Source: Vibrio sp. YMD68 (GTDB lineage: Bacteria > Pseudomonadota > Gammaproteobacteria > Enterobacterales > Vibrionaceae). From it: 64,000 nucleotides of DNA. The stretch spans positions 2,604,001 through 2,668,000 of the forward strand of contig NZ_CP124614.1 of NCBI RefSeq assembly GCF_029958905.1. The letters are read 5' to 3'. Below the pieces are notes generated by a model. The model ran no database searches, had not been told where the DNA came from, and saw only the letters and a program-made list of their open reading frames with translations. Shown piece after piece: positions 1-9,215 of this stretch. Each line of letters opens with the position of its first letter. Within the stretch, counting starts at the first letter, position 1. A program made the position numbers and the translations under genes.

Positions 1-661
1 TTATTTGCAATTTCACCGAACGAGGATCAATCAATAATGCCTTTTTATAAAAAGTCTGAGCCAACACATGATTCGCTTTAACATCGGTTAGTACACCTAA
101 TCCCATATAAGCGTTCGCGGGGGATACGTTATCAATGTGCAGCGCTGCAACGTCTTCGGGGTTAACGAGATCATCCTGGCTAAGTGTTATAACACTATTG
201 AGACGCACTTGATCCGCATTAAGGGCTCGTAAGTAATAGCTATACCCTAGATCTACCTCGCCTTGTTTTGTGTAAATACTGCCAAGCTGCTCAAGCACTT
301 TGATGTTGTTTGGATTTTCTTCCAACGCGATCGAATAGGCTTTACCTGCTAATGTAAGGTTGCCACGAGACTCATGGATCCGCCCAATATTATACAAAGA
401 TTGATCATGGTATTGTTTCTCAGGAAACGACAGCGATCGTATGTATTCATAGAGTGCCAAATCGATATTATTTCTGCTCAGCGCAATATCACCTCGCATA
501 ATGGCTTCTTTTTCATTAAGCGGTGGGGCATCCGATGTTAGCGTATCAATTGGCCGTCCATCGTATAAAGTCGCTTCAAAGCCCGGCGTTTCAGGTTCGC
601 TCGCACAAGCCGTTAATAATAAAAACAACGCCATGCTCGTTAGTGTTTGATATCCTTTCAT
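1..661 (-). CDS. tadD: TadD-like TPR lipoprotein of the Tad pilus (3' end beyond window)
   Basis: Partial gene: 220 codons are visible and the frame is still open at the left edge (the TTA at bases 1-3 is out of frame). The N-terminus is a lipoprotein signal with lipobox LTAC, Cys at about residue 19. The rest is alpha-helical with tetratricopeptide-type units (about residues 60-130, with NIGRIHESRGN and LEQLGSIYTKQGEVDLGYSYYL). TadD proteins are TPR lipoproteins that act as pilotin or assembly factors at the outer membrane for the Tad secretin. It is the last visible gene of the tad operon, 9 bp after tadC. The assignment rests on lipobox, TPR and position. Confidence 0.85.
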   Translation of the reverse strand, partial: MKGYQTLTSMALFLLLTACASEPETPGFEATLYDGRPIDTLTSDAPPLNEKEAIMRGDIALSRNNIDLALYEYIRSLSFPEKQYHDQSLYNIGRIHESRGNLTLAGKAYSIALEENPNNIKVLEQLGSIYTKQGEVDLGYSYYLRALNADQVRLNSVITLSQDDLVNPEDVAALHIDNVSPANAYMGLGVLTDVKANHVLAQTFYKKALLIDPRSVKLQI

Positions 662-670
662 AATCACTCC

Positions 671-1615
671 TTACTGACCTAGCGTTGATGTGAGACTCAA
701 CATGGATGGCCCAATTGCGACGATAAAAAAGCATGGCCAGATAAAGAGCAACAACGGAAAAATCATTTTTGTTGGAATTTTTGCGGCAATTTCTTCAACT
801 TCTTGATTGCGACGATCACGAAAATCCTCGGTATATTCTCGTAACGTTTGGGAAATGCTCCCACCGATCCGTGACGCATGCGCTAACATTTTGACTAAGC
901 CGGTAATTTCTTCCACGCCCGTTCTCTCGACGAGATCATCAAAAGCATCCGACATTTCAACCCCAGCTTTAATCTTGCCACACACGGTATCTAGCTCGTC
1001 AGCAAATTCTGGATGAGAAATCATCAACTCATCCGCGACTCTTCGTAGCGCAGAATTAAACCCGAGACCCGATTCGGTACACACCACCAGCAAGTCGAGA
1101 GCATCCGGGACTCCTCCTCGCACTTTTGATTGACGTTTTTTGACCATACGATTGAGCGCCATGTTAGGCGCAAACACACCAAACGCCACACTGAAAATCA
1201 TGGCTAGCCTTAGATTACTCATGTCTGGAACAAAAAAGTACAGTGCACCCGCCATCATCACACCGATGATGAAACTGAATATTTTAATCGCATAAAAGAG
1301 GGTTAGCGCATCCGCTTCATGGTATCCCGCATGCATCAATTGATGGCGAACACTTTCACGCTCTTTCGAGTTTGAAGGTGTCATCATGGGCGCTAGCGAC
1401 TCTAGCGTATTATCAATTTTCCGAGATTTCTTCAGCTTTTGACCACCCGATTCATTCCTGATTTCTTCTAGTTTTCTCTTAATCGGAGATTTCACTCCAA
1501 AAAAGATGAACGCGACGGTCATGATCGACAAACTGGTAGAGACGAGAATGAGACCCAAGAAAAACAGTTCATCGTCTATTTCTATGTAATTAATAAAATC
1601 GAGGAGGCGTTCCAT
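671..1615 (-). CDS. tadC: Tad pilus inner-membrane platform protein TadC
   Basis: Type II secretion F-domain protein of 314 aa. Hydrophobic segments lie near residues 15-35, 95-140 and 285-310, with the cytoplasmic F domain between about 160 and 280 (includes PDALDLLVVCTESGLGF). With TadB it forms the membrane platform on which the TadA ATPase acts to assemble Flp fibres. I chose the ATG at 1615, not the upstream TTG at 1627, because GAGGTG lies 6-7 bases before it, inside the end of tadB. Genes tadB and tadC abut, which suggests translational coupling. Confidence 0.93.
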   Translation of the reverse strand: MERLLDFINYIEIDDELFFLGLILVSTSLSIMTVAFIFFGVKSPIKRKLEEIRNESGGQKLKKSRKIDNTLESLAPMMTPSNSKERESVRHQLMHAGYHEADALTLFYAIKIFSFIIGVMMAGALYFFVPDMSNLRLAMIFSVAFGVFAPNMALNRMVKKRQSKVRGGVPDALDLLVVCTESGLGFNSALRRVADELMISHPEFADELDTVCGKIKAGVEMSDAFDDLVERTGVEEITGLVKMLAHASRIGGSISQTLREYTEDFRDRRNQEVEEIAAKIPTKMIFPLLLFIWPCFFIVAIGPSMLSLTSTLGQ

Positions 1616-1616
1616 G

Positions 1617-2585
1617 TTACACCTCAAAGTTGATGATGTTTCGGATCCATATCGAACCCAAAAATAGGCTGACTATCCCACCACTGACTAAGGTCATTCC
1701 TCTCGGATCTTCATACAATGGCTCTACGTACGTAGGGTTAATGAGCGACATGAAGATAAAAAGGATGAACGGGGACAACACCAGTATCCACGCAGACAAC
1801 CGGCTTTCCGCTGAGATGGTTTTAATTTTTCTCTGCAATTTAAATCTAGCCCTAAGCACATGAGAGACTTTTTCTAGATTTTCAGACAGGTTTCCTCCCG
1901 TCTCTTTTTGCAATAGCACCGCACTAGAAAACGCCAACATAGAAACAGTCGGTGTTCTTTCCGCCATCTGCATAATCGCGAGGCGCATATCGTACCCATA
2001 GTTGAGTAAGTTGAAGGTGTTTTTAAACTCAATACCAATTGGCGCGGGCATCTCATTGCCAACTTCATTAAAGGCCTGAGTCACCGGCTGACCCGCTTGA
2101 AGCATACGTCTCATAATATCGAGAGCATCTGGCAACTGTTCTTCAAATGTCGCAAGCCGTTGGGATATTTTTCTCTGGATCATCATGTGCATCAAGACCC
2201 AAGAGCCGAAGAAAGCGGCGATTTCAACAAACCATGGTTGCCCCATGAAAATCAAAACCATCGATGAACTAGAGGCAATCAAAAAAGTCACCGTGAGCGT
2301 CTGAATGAGTGTCCAATCGTAACCAGAAAGCTCAATATTCTTTTTCAAATTAGAGAGAAATTTTATCTGTACAAGCTTTCTGTCTGTTGGCGTTAAGCTC
2401 TTTAAATAATGCTCATGAAGAAGCGAACGCGTGTCTTCATCAAGATTAGACTGAGATTCCTTTAACCTCTCCGAGAGTTCTTTATGTTTCGCTTTACTCC
2501 CTGCGGCCGGTAATATCAGTGCCTGAGAAATAAAGACAACCGCAAAAAAGAGCAAAACATAAAAGAGGGTGACATCATCGCCCAT
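1617..2585 (-). CDS. tadB: Tad pilus inner-membrane platform protein TadB
   Basis: 322 aa with an N-terminal membrane segment (about residues 5-25), a central pair (about 95-140), an F-domain core (PDALDIMRRMLQAGQPVTQAF, about 152-172) and two C-terminal segments. This is the TadB layout, the partner of TadC in the inner-membrane complex. The ATG follows an AGGAGTAAC ribosome site. It sits 12 bp after tadA and one base before tadC, within one operon. Confidence 0.93.
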   Translation of the reverse strand: MGDDVTLFYVLLFFAVVFISQALILPAAGSKAKHKELSERLKESQSNLDEDTRSLLHEHYLKSLTPTDRKLVQIKFLSNLKKNIELSGYDWTLIQTLTVTFLIASSSSMVLIFMGQPWFVEIAAFFGSWVLMHMMIQRKISQRLATFEEQLPDALDIMRRMLQAGQPVTQAFNEVGNEMPAPIGIEFKNTFNLLNYGYDMRLAIMQMAERTPTVSMLAFSSAVLLQKETGGNLSENLEKVSHVLRARFKLQRKIKTISAESRLSAWILVLSPFILFIFMSLINPTYVEPLYEDPRGMTLVSGGIVSLFLGSIWIRNIINFEV

Positions 2586-2597
2586 AGCCTGTTACTC

Positions 2598-4079
2598 CTA
2601 TTGATAGGTCTCGTTGAAAATTTCAAAAGGCATATGCAGCCCTTTTTTTGACAACTGATCGTGGCAAGCGGGAACAACACCCGTCGCGGTAAAATAGCCA
2701 ATCACTTTGCCATCTTCATCCATACCTTGACGTTGAAACTTAAATATTTCTGACATGGTGATGATTTCACCTTCCATGCCATTGATCTCCGAAATACTCG
2801 TCATACGACGCCCACCATCTTCCTGACGCTCCATCTGAACCACTAAGTGAATGGCGGAAGCGATTTGCGATCGGAGATTTTTCGTCGAGATATTCCACCC
2901 TGCCATTGAAAACATATTTTCAACACGACTGAGTGCATCCCTTGGGGTATTCGCATGTATTGTGGCCAATGAACCATCATGCCCAGTATTCATTGCGGCC
3001 AGCATATCCACAGCTTCACTGCCACGCACCTCTCCGAGTACAATCCTGTCGGGCCTCATACGCAGGGTATTTTTCACTAAGTCTCGCTGGGTGATTTCCC
3101 CTTTACCTTCAAGGTTAGCAGGGCGAGTTTCAAGACGAACGACATGAGGTTGTTGCAACTGAAGTTCTGCTGAATCTTCAATGGTAATGATTCGGCAATC
3201 GCTGGGGATAAAGCTCGAAAAAATATTCAGTGTGGTGGTTTTTCCAGAGCCCGTACCACCAGAAATAAGGATGTTTAACTCGCCATGCACCGCTGCCTCA
3301 ACAAATTTAGCCATCGGCTCAGACAGCGAGTTGTAACCCAGTAAGTTGTCCATGGTGAGTTTGTCCACAGCAAAACGGCGAATAGAGACGGAAGGCCCAT
3401 CTAAAGCAAGCGGAGGAATGATGGCATTGACACGTGAGCCATCCGCAAGACGGGCATCGACCATTGGGGATGCTTCATCAATACGACGGCCAACTTGGCT
3501 AACGATTCTATCGATGATGTTTCTTAAATGCCGATCGTCTAAGAAAGTGTATGGGGTGGATTCTAATTTACCTCTGCGTTCCACAAAGACACTTTTGGGC
3601 CCATTCACCAAAATATCCGATACGGTGGGATCGTGAAGAAGCGGTTCTAAAGGCCCAAGGCCAAAGACTTCATCTTCAATTTGAATGATCACCCGCTTTC
3701 GGCCTTCAGCACTTAATGCATGAGTTTGATCGTCTGCCATTAATTGAACAATGGCATCATGAAGATCTTTTTTAGCTCGCTCTTTTTCTAAGCTAGCGAG
3801 CAATCCAAGGTCCAGAGTTTCCAAAAGACGTTGATGATAATAGTGCTTGGTTTCGAGCTCTTGTTCTAGCTGCTTTTTTGCATCGTCTACCGCTTTATCT
3901 TTCTCTTGAAGGTCCCGTGCCTTTCGTTCGGCTATGTTTTTAGACAGCTCGACTTCTTTAGGCTGAGAATCATCAGGCCCCGCTGCTTCGCCAGTTTCAA
4001 CTGTCTTGGCGAAATGACTATCGACCGAAGCCAGCTTTTCCTGTAATTCAGGGTTAATATTTTTCCGTTTAAAAAACAT
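2598..4079 (-). CDS. tadA: Tad pilus motor ATPase TadA (CpaF family)
   Basis: 493 aa. The first 120 residues are charged and coiled-coil-like, then comes a secretion ATPase core. Visible motifs are Walker A GGTGSGKTT at about 274-282, Walker B RIVLGEVRG at 345-353 and the histidine box GHDGSLATIHAN at 366-377. TadA/CpaF hexamers power both extension and retraction of Flp pili from the cytoplasmic side of the TadB/TadC platform. Start ATG follows GGGAGG. Full length for the family. Confidence 0.96.
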   Translation of the reverse strand: MFFKRKNINPELQEKLASVDSHFAKTVETGEAAGPDDSQPKEVELSKNIAERKARDLQEKDKAVDDAKKQLEQELETKHYYHQRLLETLDLGLLASLEKERAKKDLHDAIVQLMADDQTHALSAEGRKRVIIQIEDEVFGLGPLEPLLHDPTVSDILVNGPKSVFVERRGKLESTPYTFLDDRHLRNIIDRIVSQVGRRIDEASPMVDARLADGSRVNAIIPPLALDGPSVSIRRFAVDKLTMDNLLGYNSLSEPMAKFVEAAVHGELNILISGGTGSGKTTTLNIFSSFIPSDCRIITIEDSAELQLQQPHVVRLETRPANLEGKGEITQRDLVKNTLRMRPDRIVLGEVRGSEAVDMLAAMNTGHDGSLATIHANTPRDALSRVENMFSMAGWNISTKNLRSQIASAIHLVVQMERQEDGGRRMTSISEINGMEGEIITMSEIFKFQRQGMDEDGKVIGYFTATGVVPACHDQLSKKGLHMPFEIFNETYQ

Positions 4080-4095
4080 GCAACCTCCCTATTCC

Positions 4096-5313
4096 TTAGG
4101 AAAACAGACTCTTTAACCAACCTTGTTTTTTTTCTTGTTCAGGCATCATAGTTAAAGTGAACTTAGCCACTGACTTCGCTATCGAGCTTTTCTGTTTTGA
4201 CTCAATAAATGGCCGCCCCAAATTGGCACTCTCTATAGCGACTTTAAATTCATTAGGCACCATATGGACCTTGACGCCTTGAATCGTCCCTTCGATGTCT
4301 TTCAATTTGATCGATAACCGCTTTTCATAACGATTGACGATAATCTCTTGCTGCTCTTTAGTGATGCCAAAGTCCAATGCAAGCAGCCTTGCAATCCGCG
4401 TGGTGTTTTTAATCGAGACCAAGTTTTGCTGAGTAATAAGAAACACTTTCGTCACGGGTGTAATCACAGAGGTGAACAGCCGATCCACCCCGCGAGAAAG
4501 ATCAATAATGACGTAAGGGTAGAACTCCCTGAGTATAGGTATCAATTTATTGATGTGCTTTGCTTTGTCGTAGTTATCGTGGGTGTTTTCATGCTTGAAT
4601 CCGAGCACATGTAACCCCGAAGCATGTTTTGTCACAAGGCTGCCTAGTGACACTTCATCTAAGTCAGAGACACTCGCAATGGCATCTGAAAGACTGTACG
4701 GCGAAGACACATTTAAATAATCTTCAATGACACCAAACTGCAAATCGAGATCAAGCAGCAACACTTGTTCTGGGTACTCTTTTGCTATGCTCATCGCGGA
4801 ATTCAATGCAAGGGTTGAGGCTCCCGATCCCCCTTTTGAATTAATAAAAGCAAACATTTGGCCTAAGTTTCGATTGGCAATTTTTTCCTCAGAAATATTT
4901 TTAAGCATGGGGATGAGTGCGTTGATCTCTGATTTATCAGAAACAAAATCCGCGGCGCCAATGCGAAGGGCAATCTTTAACGCGCCATTATCATTTTCAT
5001 TGCCAAACACAATCAAAGATGCCTCGTAGCCTTCTGTTGCCGGCCCTTCGTATTGCTGAAGCTCGATGATCTTTTGAGCCCAATTAGGCCCGGTTTCAAC
5101 AAAAATCAGATCAGGTGGGGTAAATTGAGCGAGGTTTGCAACCACCAAATTATGCAAAGAGATCGTCTCAAAGCTGATGCTCTGGCAATGCGCTAGCTCT
5201 TGACTAATATGCAATTGAAAGCGATCGCTCGAATAAAAGATCCAAACATTCAGGTTGGTTTTTAAACGGATCTGACTTCCATCATTTCTAGTTAGCTCCA
5301 CCGCCTCTCCCAT
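4096..5313 (-). CDS. tadZ: Tad pilus localisation ATPase TadZ/CpaE
   Basis: 405 aa. The N-terminal about 140 residues look like a degenerate response-regulator receiver fold (hydrophobic strand PDLIFVETG without an obvious phospho-acceptor set). From about residue 152 there is a ParA/MinD-type domain with a variant Walker A, KGGSGAST (about 160-167), and LLLDLDLQFG. TadZ/CpaE proteins mark the pole or site of Tad assembly. The start is ATG 5313, with AGAGGAG upstream; the longer frame would start at a TTG and overlap the upstream gene. Confidence 0.92.
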   Translation of the reverse strand: MGEAVELTRNDGSQIRLKTNLNVWIFYSSDRFQLHISQELAHCQSISFETISLHNLVVANLAQFTPPDLIFVETGPNWAQKIIELQQYEGPATEGYEASLIVFGNENDNGALKIALRIGAADFVSDKSEINALIPMLKNISEEKIANRNLGQMFAFINSKGGSGASTLALNSAMSIAKEYPEQVLLLDLDLQFGVIEDYLNVSSPYSLSDAIASVSDLDEVSLGSLVTKHASGLHVLGFKHENTHDNYDKAKHINKLIPILREFYPYVIIDLSRGVDRLFTSVITPVTKVFLITQQNLVSIKNTTRIARLLALDFGITKEQQEIIVNRYEKRLSIKLKDIEGTIQGVKVHMVPNEFKVAIESANLGRPFIESKQKSSIAKSVAKFTLTMMPEQEKKQGWLKSLFS

Positions 5314-5324
5314 CGTACGCTCCT

Positions 5325-5795
5325 CTAGCAATCCGTATCGGTATTCGAGCCTCTGATCTCACCTAGATTTTCCCTTGGTAAAGTGGTTTCAAAGCTCGGA
5401 ACAATAATGACGCCTTGTAAAAAGGTGAGTAAGCCAGAAAATTGATATTCAAAATTAACCACTTCCGATCTTACATACCGAATATCCAAAAATACTTCCG
5501 GATCCACAGAGGGATCACCGGTGATCACAGCCCCTGTTTCGTTCAAATATTCCAAAGACAAATTGGCCGACGTAAACCCTCCAGGGGCATTTCTCGGGAC
5601 CGCTAACCCCGGTATTTCATCTTTGTCTGCCACATTACATACCACTCCCAATCTAGCCGCGACGCGCGTCATTTCGTTAATCAGCTGCAGCGAGTACATG
5701 TAGCGCCCGACTTCAATCACCCCCAGAATCAACACCAATAAGGCGCTTGAAATGAGCGTAAACTCTATGATCGTGATGCCTCGTTGGCTTCTCAT
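5325..5795 (-). CDS. tadF: TadE/TadF-like pseudopilin
   Basis: 156 aa. The N-terminus has the prepilin-like cleavage motif G-ITIIEF followed by a hydrophobic helix (about residues 10-30), then an exported domain. This is the TadE-like family; such proteins are cleaved by TadV and enter the pilus machine as minor pseudopilins. The ATG overlaps the TGA of the upstream gene (ATGA), so the two are coupled. TadE versus TadF naming is by position and is uncertain. Confidence 0.85.
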   Translation of the reverse strand: MRSQRGITIIEFTLISSALLVLILGVIEVGRYMYSLQLINEMTRVAARLGVVCNVADKDEIPGLAVPRNAPGGFTSANLSLEYLNETGAVITGDPSVDPEVFLDIRYVRSEVVNFEYQFSGLLTFLQGVIIVPSFETTLPRENLGEIRGSNTDTDC

Positions 5796-6223
5796 GGTGC
5801 CGTCCTCATCATTGCAGACGTATTAAGTGGGACACCAAAGTTAAAACTGGAAGAAAATAGGTTTGTTATAGGAGTATAGGTATGATTTATGGTGACCGTC
5901 ACATATTGATTGGAATGATTGATAGAAACATCACTGGGGGTAAGGCCTTGAACTAAAGGGGTACTCGAATCACCAATCAAGGCGGTTCCATACACCACCA
6001 TATTTTTTATTTCGGTTTCATCGGCAATGTGATCGTAACTGGATGTACCCGATACATTGGTCGTTGCGTATCTCGCTCCATTTCTCGCCATTTTATTCAA
6101 CGTATTATAATCAATCAGAGCATTACCAAACTCCGTCACCCCACCAATAATTAAGACTAAAATAGGAACCGTAATGAGAAACTCTACCGCAGCAATGCCT
6201 TTCTGCTTTCGTTGTATGCTCAT
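5792..6223 (-). CDS. tadE: TadE-like pseudopilin
   Basis: 143 aa. Starts with a short basic leader, then G-IAAVEF and a hydrophobic helix typical of TadE, followed by an exported domain with RNGARYATTN. A longer reading frame to 6490 exists but its extra N-terminus lies inside tadG in another frame. I set the start at ATG 6223, which has GGAG upstream and directly follows the tadG stop (TGA-T-ATG). Predicted TadV substrate and minor pseudopilin. Confidence 0.88.
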   Translation of the reverse strand: MSIQRKQKGIAAVEFLITVPILVLIIGGVTEFGNALIDYNTLNKMARNGARYATTNVSGTSSYDHIADETEIKNMVVYGTALIGDSSTPLVQGLTPSDVSINHSNQYVTVTINHTYTPITNLFSSSFNFGVPLNTSAMMRTAP

Positions 6224-6224
6224 A

Positions 6225-7457
6225 TCATGACTCCGTTGCCAAAGGGTCTTTATAAAGAACAATACGATAAGGCCCATCAACATCACTGCCTTGACCCGGT
6301 ACCCCGCCCGTGACACTGCAGTCTTCAATAAACTCTCCAAATACAGGCTGTTTACTGCCATTACTTGTTGGGGCTTGTTGTAACAAAAAGAAGCAGCCGA
6401 TCGCGGTAATATCAAATGAATTAAAACCACCTTTAGCATCAGTACAATCAACAATGGGGACAGGAAGAATACGTCTATTATATTGACCACCTTGCGCTAT
6501 TCGACAATCGCTATCACCAGTACAATCTGGCAACGCAGCTTTATAGTCAGAATACCCCCACGGTTTTCCACCAGCCCCAGACGAATCGGTATAAGTAATG
6601 TTGCCATTGTTGTCCATATTTGGGCCGTTAGAGGGCTGCTTGATATACACATCTGATGGATGATCATTTGAATTAACACCGCCCCCCCCATAAATACCAA
6701 ATCGAGTATTCAGCCCCTGGCCAACTGGACCGACAGTATTACCAGGCTTAGTTAAGACAGGATCGTTAATATTTATCTCTGTTTCAAATCCACCCGCCAA
6801 TGCGTCTCGAACGGTACTTGCACCAGAGCCAAAATCAAGTAATTGGAAATTTCCAGAACCCATATTTGAATTTTGATTTGAAGGTAGTTTTAATGCATAC
6901 AACGCACCTTCATTAAATCCGTTGACCCCTACATCCTCTCCTTCACAAACCGCCATCGGTACAATATTAACCAGAATTTCTTCTGGAGGGCTGGGACCTG
7001 CTACCGCACTGGCTGAAATAATTTTGTCGTGACCAAAAATCTGGATGAAAAAATCGTCCAATGAATAACCTGCAACCGACACCCTAACAAAGGTATCGTC
7101 TGCACTGGTATAACTCCCATCAGGGAATAAGGCAGGATCATTGGAAAAATCGACTAAAATCGTCGCGCTTGAAAAGTCCATTTCGCTGTTACCGCTCGCA
7201 CCCGCCACATTGTTTAGCGTGGTCTTGGCAACACTGGTCGCTTCAGCGGTGGAACCACCATTGTCGATGACTAAAGCCGCCGCAAGGACCGCTGCATCAA
7301 CGCTGTTTTGTAAACGTGTTTTATTCATTAATGCGTGATTTACATCAATTGAAAGAGCCGCAACACCAATCAGCGCAGCCATTGCAACCGTCACCATGAC
7401 AAGCACCAATCCTGATGCCTTTCCCCTCCTACTGATTGTCTGTTTTGTGCCTTTCAT
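6225..7457 (-). CDS. tadG: TadG-like pilus assembly protein
   Basis: 410 aa. Near the N-terminus is a hydrophobic segment (LVLVMVTVAMAALIGVAAL, about residues 17-36), followed by the typical TadG N-terminal text SIDVNHALMNKTRLQNSVDA. The long remainder is exported, rich in Gly, Asn, Ser and Asp, with several cysteines near the C-terminus that could form disulphides. TadG proteins are membrane-anchored, periplasm-facing parts of the Tad system. Sits between a small lipoprotein gene and tadE. Confidence 0.87.
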   Translation of the reverse strand: MKGTKQTISRRGKASGLVLVMVTVAMAALIGVAALSIDVNHALMNKTRLQNSVDAAVLAAALVIDNGGSTAEATSVAKTTLNNVAGASGNSEMDFSSATILVDFSNDPALFPDGSYTSADDTFVRVSVAGYSLDDFFIQIFGHDKIISASAVAGPSPPEEILVNIVPMAVCEGEDVGVNGFNEGALYALKLPSNQNSNMGSGNFQLLDFGSGASTVRDALAGGFETEININDPVLTKPGNTVGPVGQGLNTRFGIYGGGGVNSNDHPSDVYIKQPSNGPNMDNNGNITYTDSSGAGGKPWGYSDYKAALPDCTGDSDCRIAQGGQYNRRILPVPIVDCTDAKGGFNSFDITAIGCFFLLQQAPTSNGSKQPVFGEFIEDCSVTGGVPGQGSDVDGPYRIVLYKDPLATES

Positions 7458-7477
7458 CTTGTGGTCCTTAAGGGAGA

Positions 7478-7738
7478 TTATTGTGCAAACCCTTGTAAAA
7501 CTTGGCTCTCAGTACCTTTCAAACCGTTATTTTCTGCTCCTGTATAGGTTTGATAAGCCCCTTCCATTCGCTCACCACTGCCTGATGGAATCACTGATTC
7601 ATTCTCTTTGGTCGCATTGGGGTTATAAACTTGCTCGGCTCTTAAGTTGGCAACATGATGCCCCAAAGGTTGATCATTGGCGCACCCAACACTTGTGCCA
7701 ATAACCCACATTATGATTGTTATTTTTAGTCCGTTCAT
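7478..7738 (-). CDS. small Tad-locus lipoprotein
   Basis: 86 aa. A short basic start and hydrophobic core end in TSVGC, a plausible though not ideal lipobox with Cys at about residue 19. It is followed by ANDQPLGHHVANLRAEQVYNPNAT. Short lipoproteins with this kind of LG..V..L...Q.YNP text often accompany rcpA in Tad loci; their role is unknown. A strong AGGAGG precedes the ATG. Placed 8 bp after rcpA and 20 bp before tadG. Confidence 0.8.
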   Translation of the reverse strand: MNGLKITIIMWVIGTSVGCANDQPLGHHVANLRAEQVYNPNATKENESVIPSGSGERMEGAYQTYTGAENNGLKGTESQVLQGFAQ

Positions 7739-7746
7739 TTTGCCTC

Positions 7747-9207
7747 CTACAGGCTATGTCCAAAGGAGCCTTCTGAGCCACCTTGGGAATAGTCCATGAA
7801 TTCCGTAACATTCTCTGTGGTTTCCCCATTACGTTTATTTGGCTCTGCTATGTAAGCCCCTTGCCCGAGTAAGTAGTACTTCACATCATTAGGTTCGACA
7901 AAGGAATCCGTTGGCAGTGAAATTCGGTTTCTATCTACGGGGCTTGCAAGGCGGGGGGTCACTAAAATAACCAGTTCCGTCTCTCCTGAGACATATTCTT
8001 GGCTATTGAACAGTTGCCCTAATACGGGAATATCCCCAAAACCGGGCATTTTGGTTGCAACATCACGGACATTTTCGCTTAATAAACCTGCAATACCGAT
8101 AGTCTGCCCATCGGCCAGCTCCAATGTCGAAGATGCACTACGGCGAGTAATCGGAGGGATAACATAGGTTCCGTTAGTGCTTCCTGGGCTCAGTGTCAGT
8201 GAGCTTGAATTGGCAATTTCACTGACATCAACCGCAAGATTTAGGTTGATTTTTTTATCGCTTAACACCGTGGGGATGAACTTCAACCCAACGCCATACT
8301 CTTTGTATTCAATCGTGATCCCATCATCATCGGGGACGGGAATAGGGAACTCTCCCCCCGCCAAAAACTCAGCTCGTGATCCACTCAATGCGGTTAAATT
8401 AGGTTCTGCCAACACCTTGGCAGCGCCTGTTTGTTTGGCCACATCAAGCGCAAAACTAAACAATGTATTGCCATCGACAAAGGAGCCGAGCAACCCGTAA
8501 TTAGACGAGCTTGGTAGTTCAAATATGGGGTTTGTTCCGGATAATGCACTGCCAACCGAAGCGGCTCCCCAACCTATTTCAGAGCCACTGGTTTGGAAGA
8601 AGTGGAAGTTCGCATCAAACTTACGCACAAGGCTTCGTTGCACTTCAGCCACCGTCACTTCCAACATCACCTGCTGCGCCCCACCAATCGACATTAAGTT
8701 GATGACACCCGTTTGTTTCACTTGTGAGCTCAGGGATTCTTTTTCTTCATCCGCCTCTTGTCCGACTGCGTAAGTCTCTGCCACTCTCAATGCCACATTC
8801 ATCTTTTCTTGAGAGCTCACTTGACCACTGAGTATCAATCGATTTTGAGCGCTATGTACTTTAATATCTTCGTCTGGAAGAAACTCATATAACTTAGATT
8901 TCAAACTATTGAGATCATGCGTCACTTCAATATCAATCGATTCAATTAACCGACCTCGACTGTCCCAGGCCATTAAGTTTGTCGAGCCTAGTTTCTTGCC
9001 AATGAGAAACAACTCATCAGATTTCAGCATGACAATATCCAGTACTTCAGGGTCCCCTAATGAGACACGCTTAGCTTTGGCTGACAGATTGACATGCGTC
9101 GATTTGTGATGGGGAACTTTCACTGTTTTTCCGGTTTGGGTTGATGCAATGACGACAGTGGAACTGCACATCAACAATAGGGTGGCGAATAATATTATGC
9201 TTCTCAT
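7747..9207 (-). CDS. rcpA: Tad pilus outer-membrane secretin RcpA (CpaC)
   Basis: 486 aa with a cleavable signal peptide (hydrophobic to about residue 21, then AST). The N-terminal region has the pilus-secretin N0-like strand text DPEVLDIVMLKSDELFLIG, followed by a BON-type segment (about 85-150). The secretin core (about 185-420) includes VLAEPNLTALSG and the C-terminal AGLLSENV...FGDIPVLGQLF...ELVILVTPRL. It forms the outer-membrane pore for Flp pili. GAGGTG precedes the ATG. Located directly after rcpC. Confidence 0.95.
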   Translation of the reverse strand: MRSIILFATLLLMCSSTVVIASTQTGKTVKVPHHKSTHVNLSAKAKRVSLGDPEVLDIVMLKSDELFLIGKKLGSTNLMAWDSRGRLIESIDIEVTHDLNSLKSKLYEFLPDEDIKVHSAQNRLILSGQVSSQEKMNVALRVAETYAVGQEADEEKESLSSQVKQTGVINLMSIGGAQQVMLEVTVAEVQRSLVRKFDANFHFFQTSGSEIGWGAASVGSALSGTNPIFELPSSSNYGLLGSFVDGNTLFSFALDVAKQTGAAKVLAEPNLTALSGSRAEFLAGGEFPIPVPDDDGITIEYKEYGVGLKFIPTVLSDKKINLNLAVDVSEIANSSSLTLSPGSTNGTYVIPPITRRSASSTLELADGQTIGIAGLLSENVRDVATKMPGFGDIPVLGQLFNSQEYVSGETELVILVTPRLASPVDRNRISLPTDSFVEPNDVKYYLLGQGAYIAEPNKRNGETTENVTEFMDYSQGGSEGSFGHSL

Positions 9208-9215
9208 AGTGCACC

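Noticed and set aside
1..3. TTA at the very left edge as the stop codon of tadD
   Set aside because: It is out of frame with the ATG at 659-661; the frame stays open at base 1.
5792..6490. Long version of the TadE-like protein with an extra N-terminus
   Set aside because: The extra part lies inside tadG in another frame and has no ribosome site; the G-xxxxEF motif fits a start at 6223.
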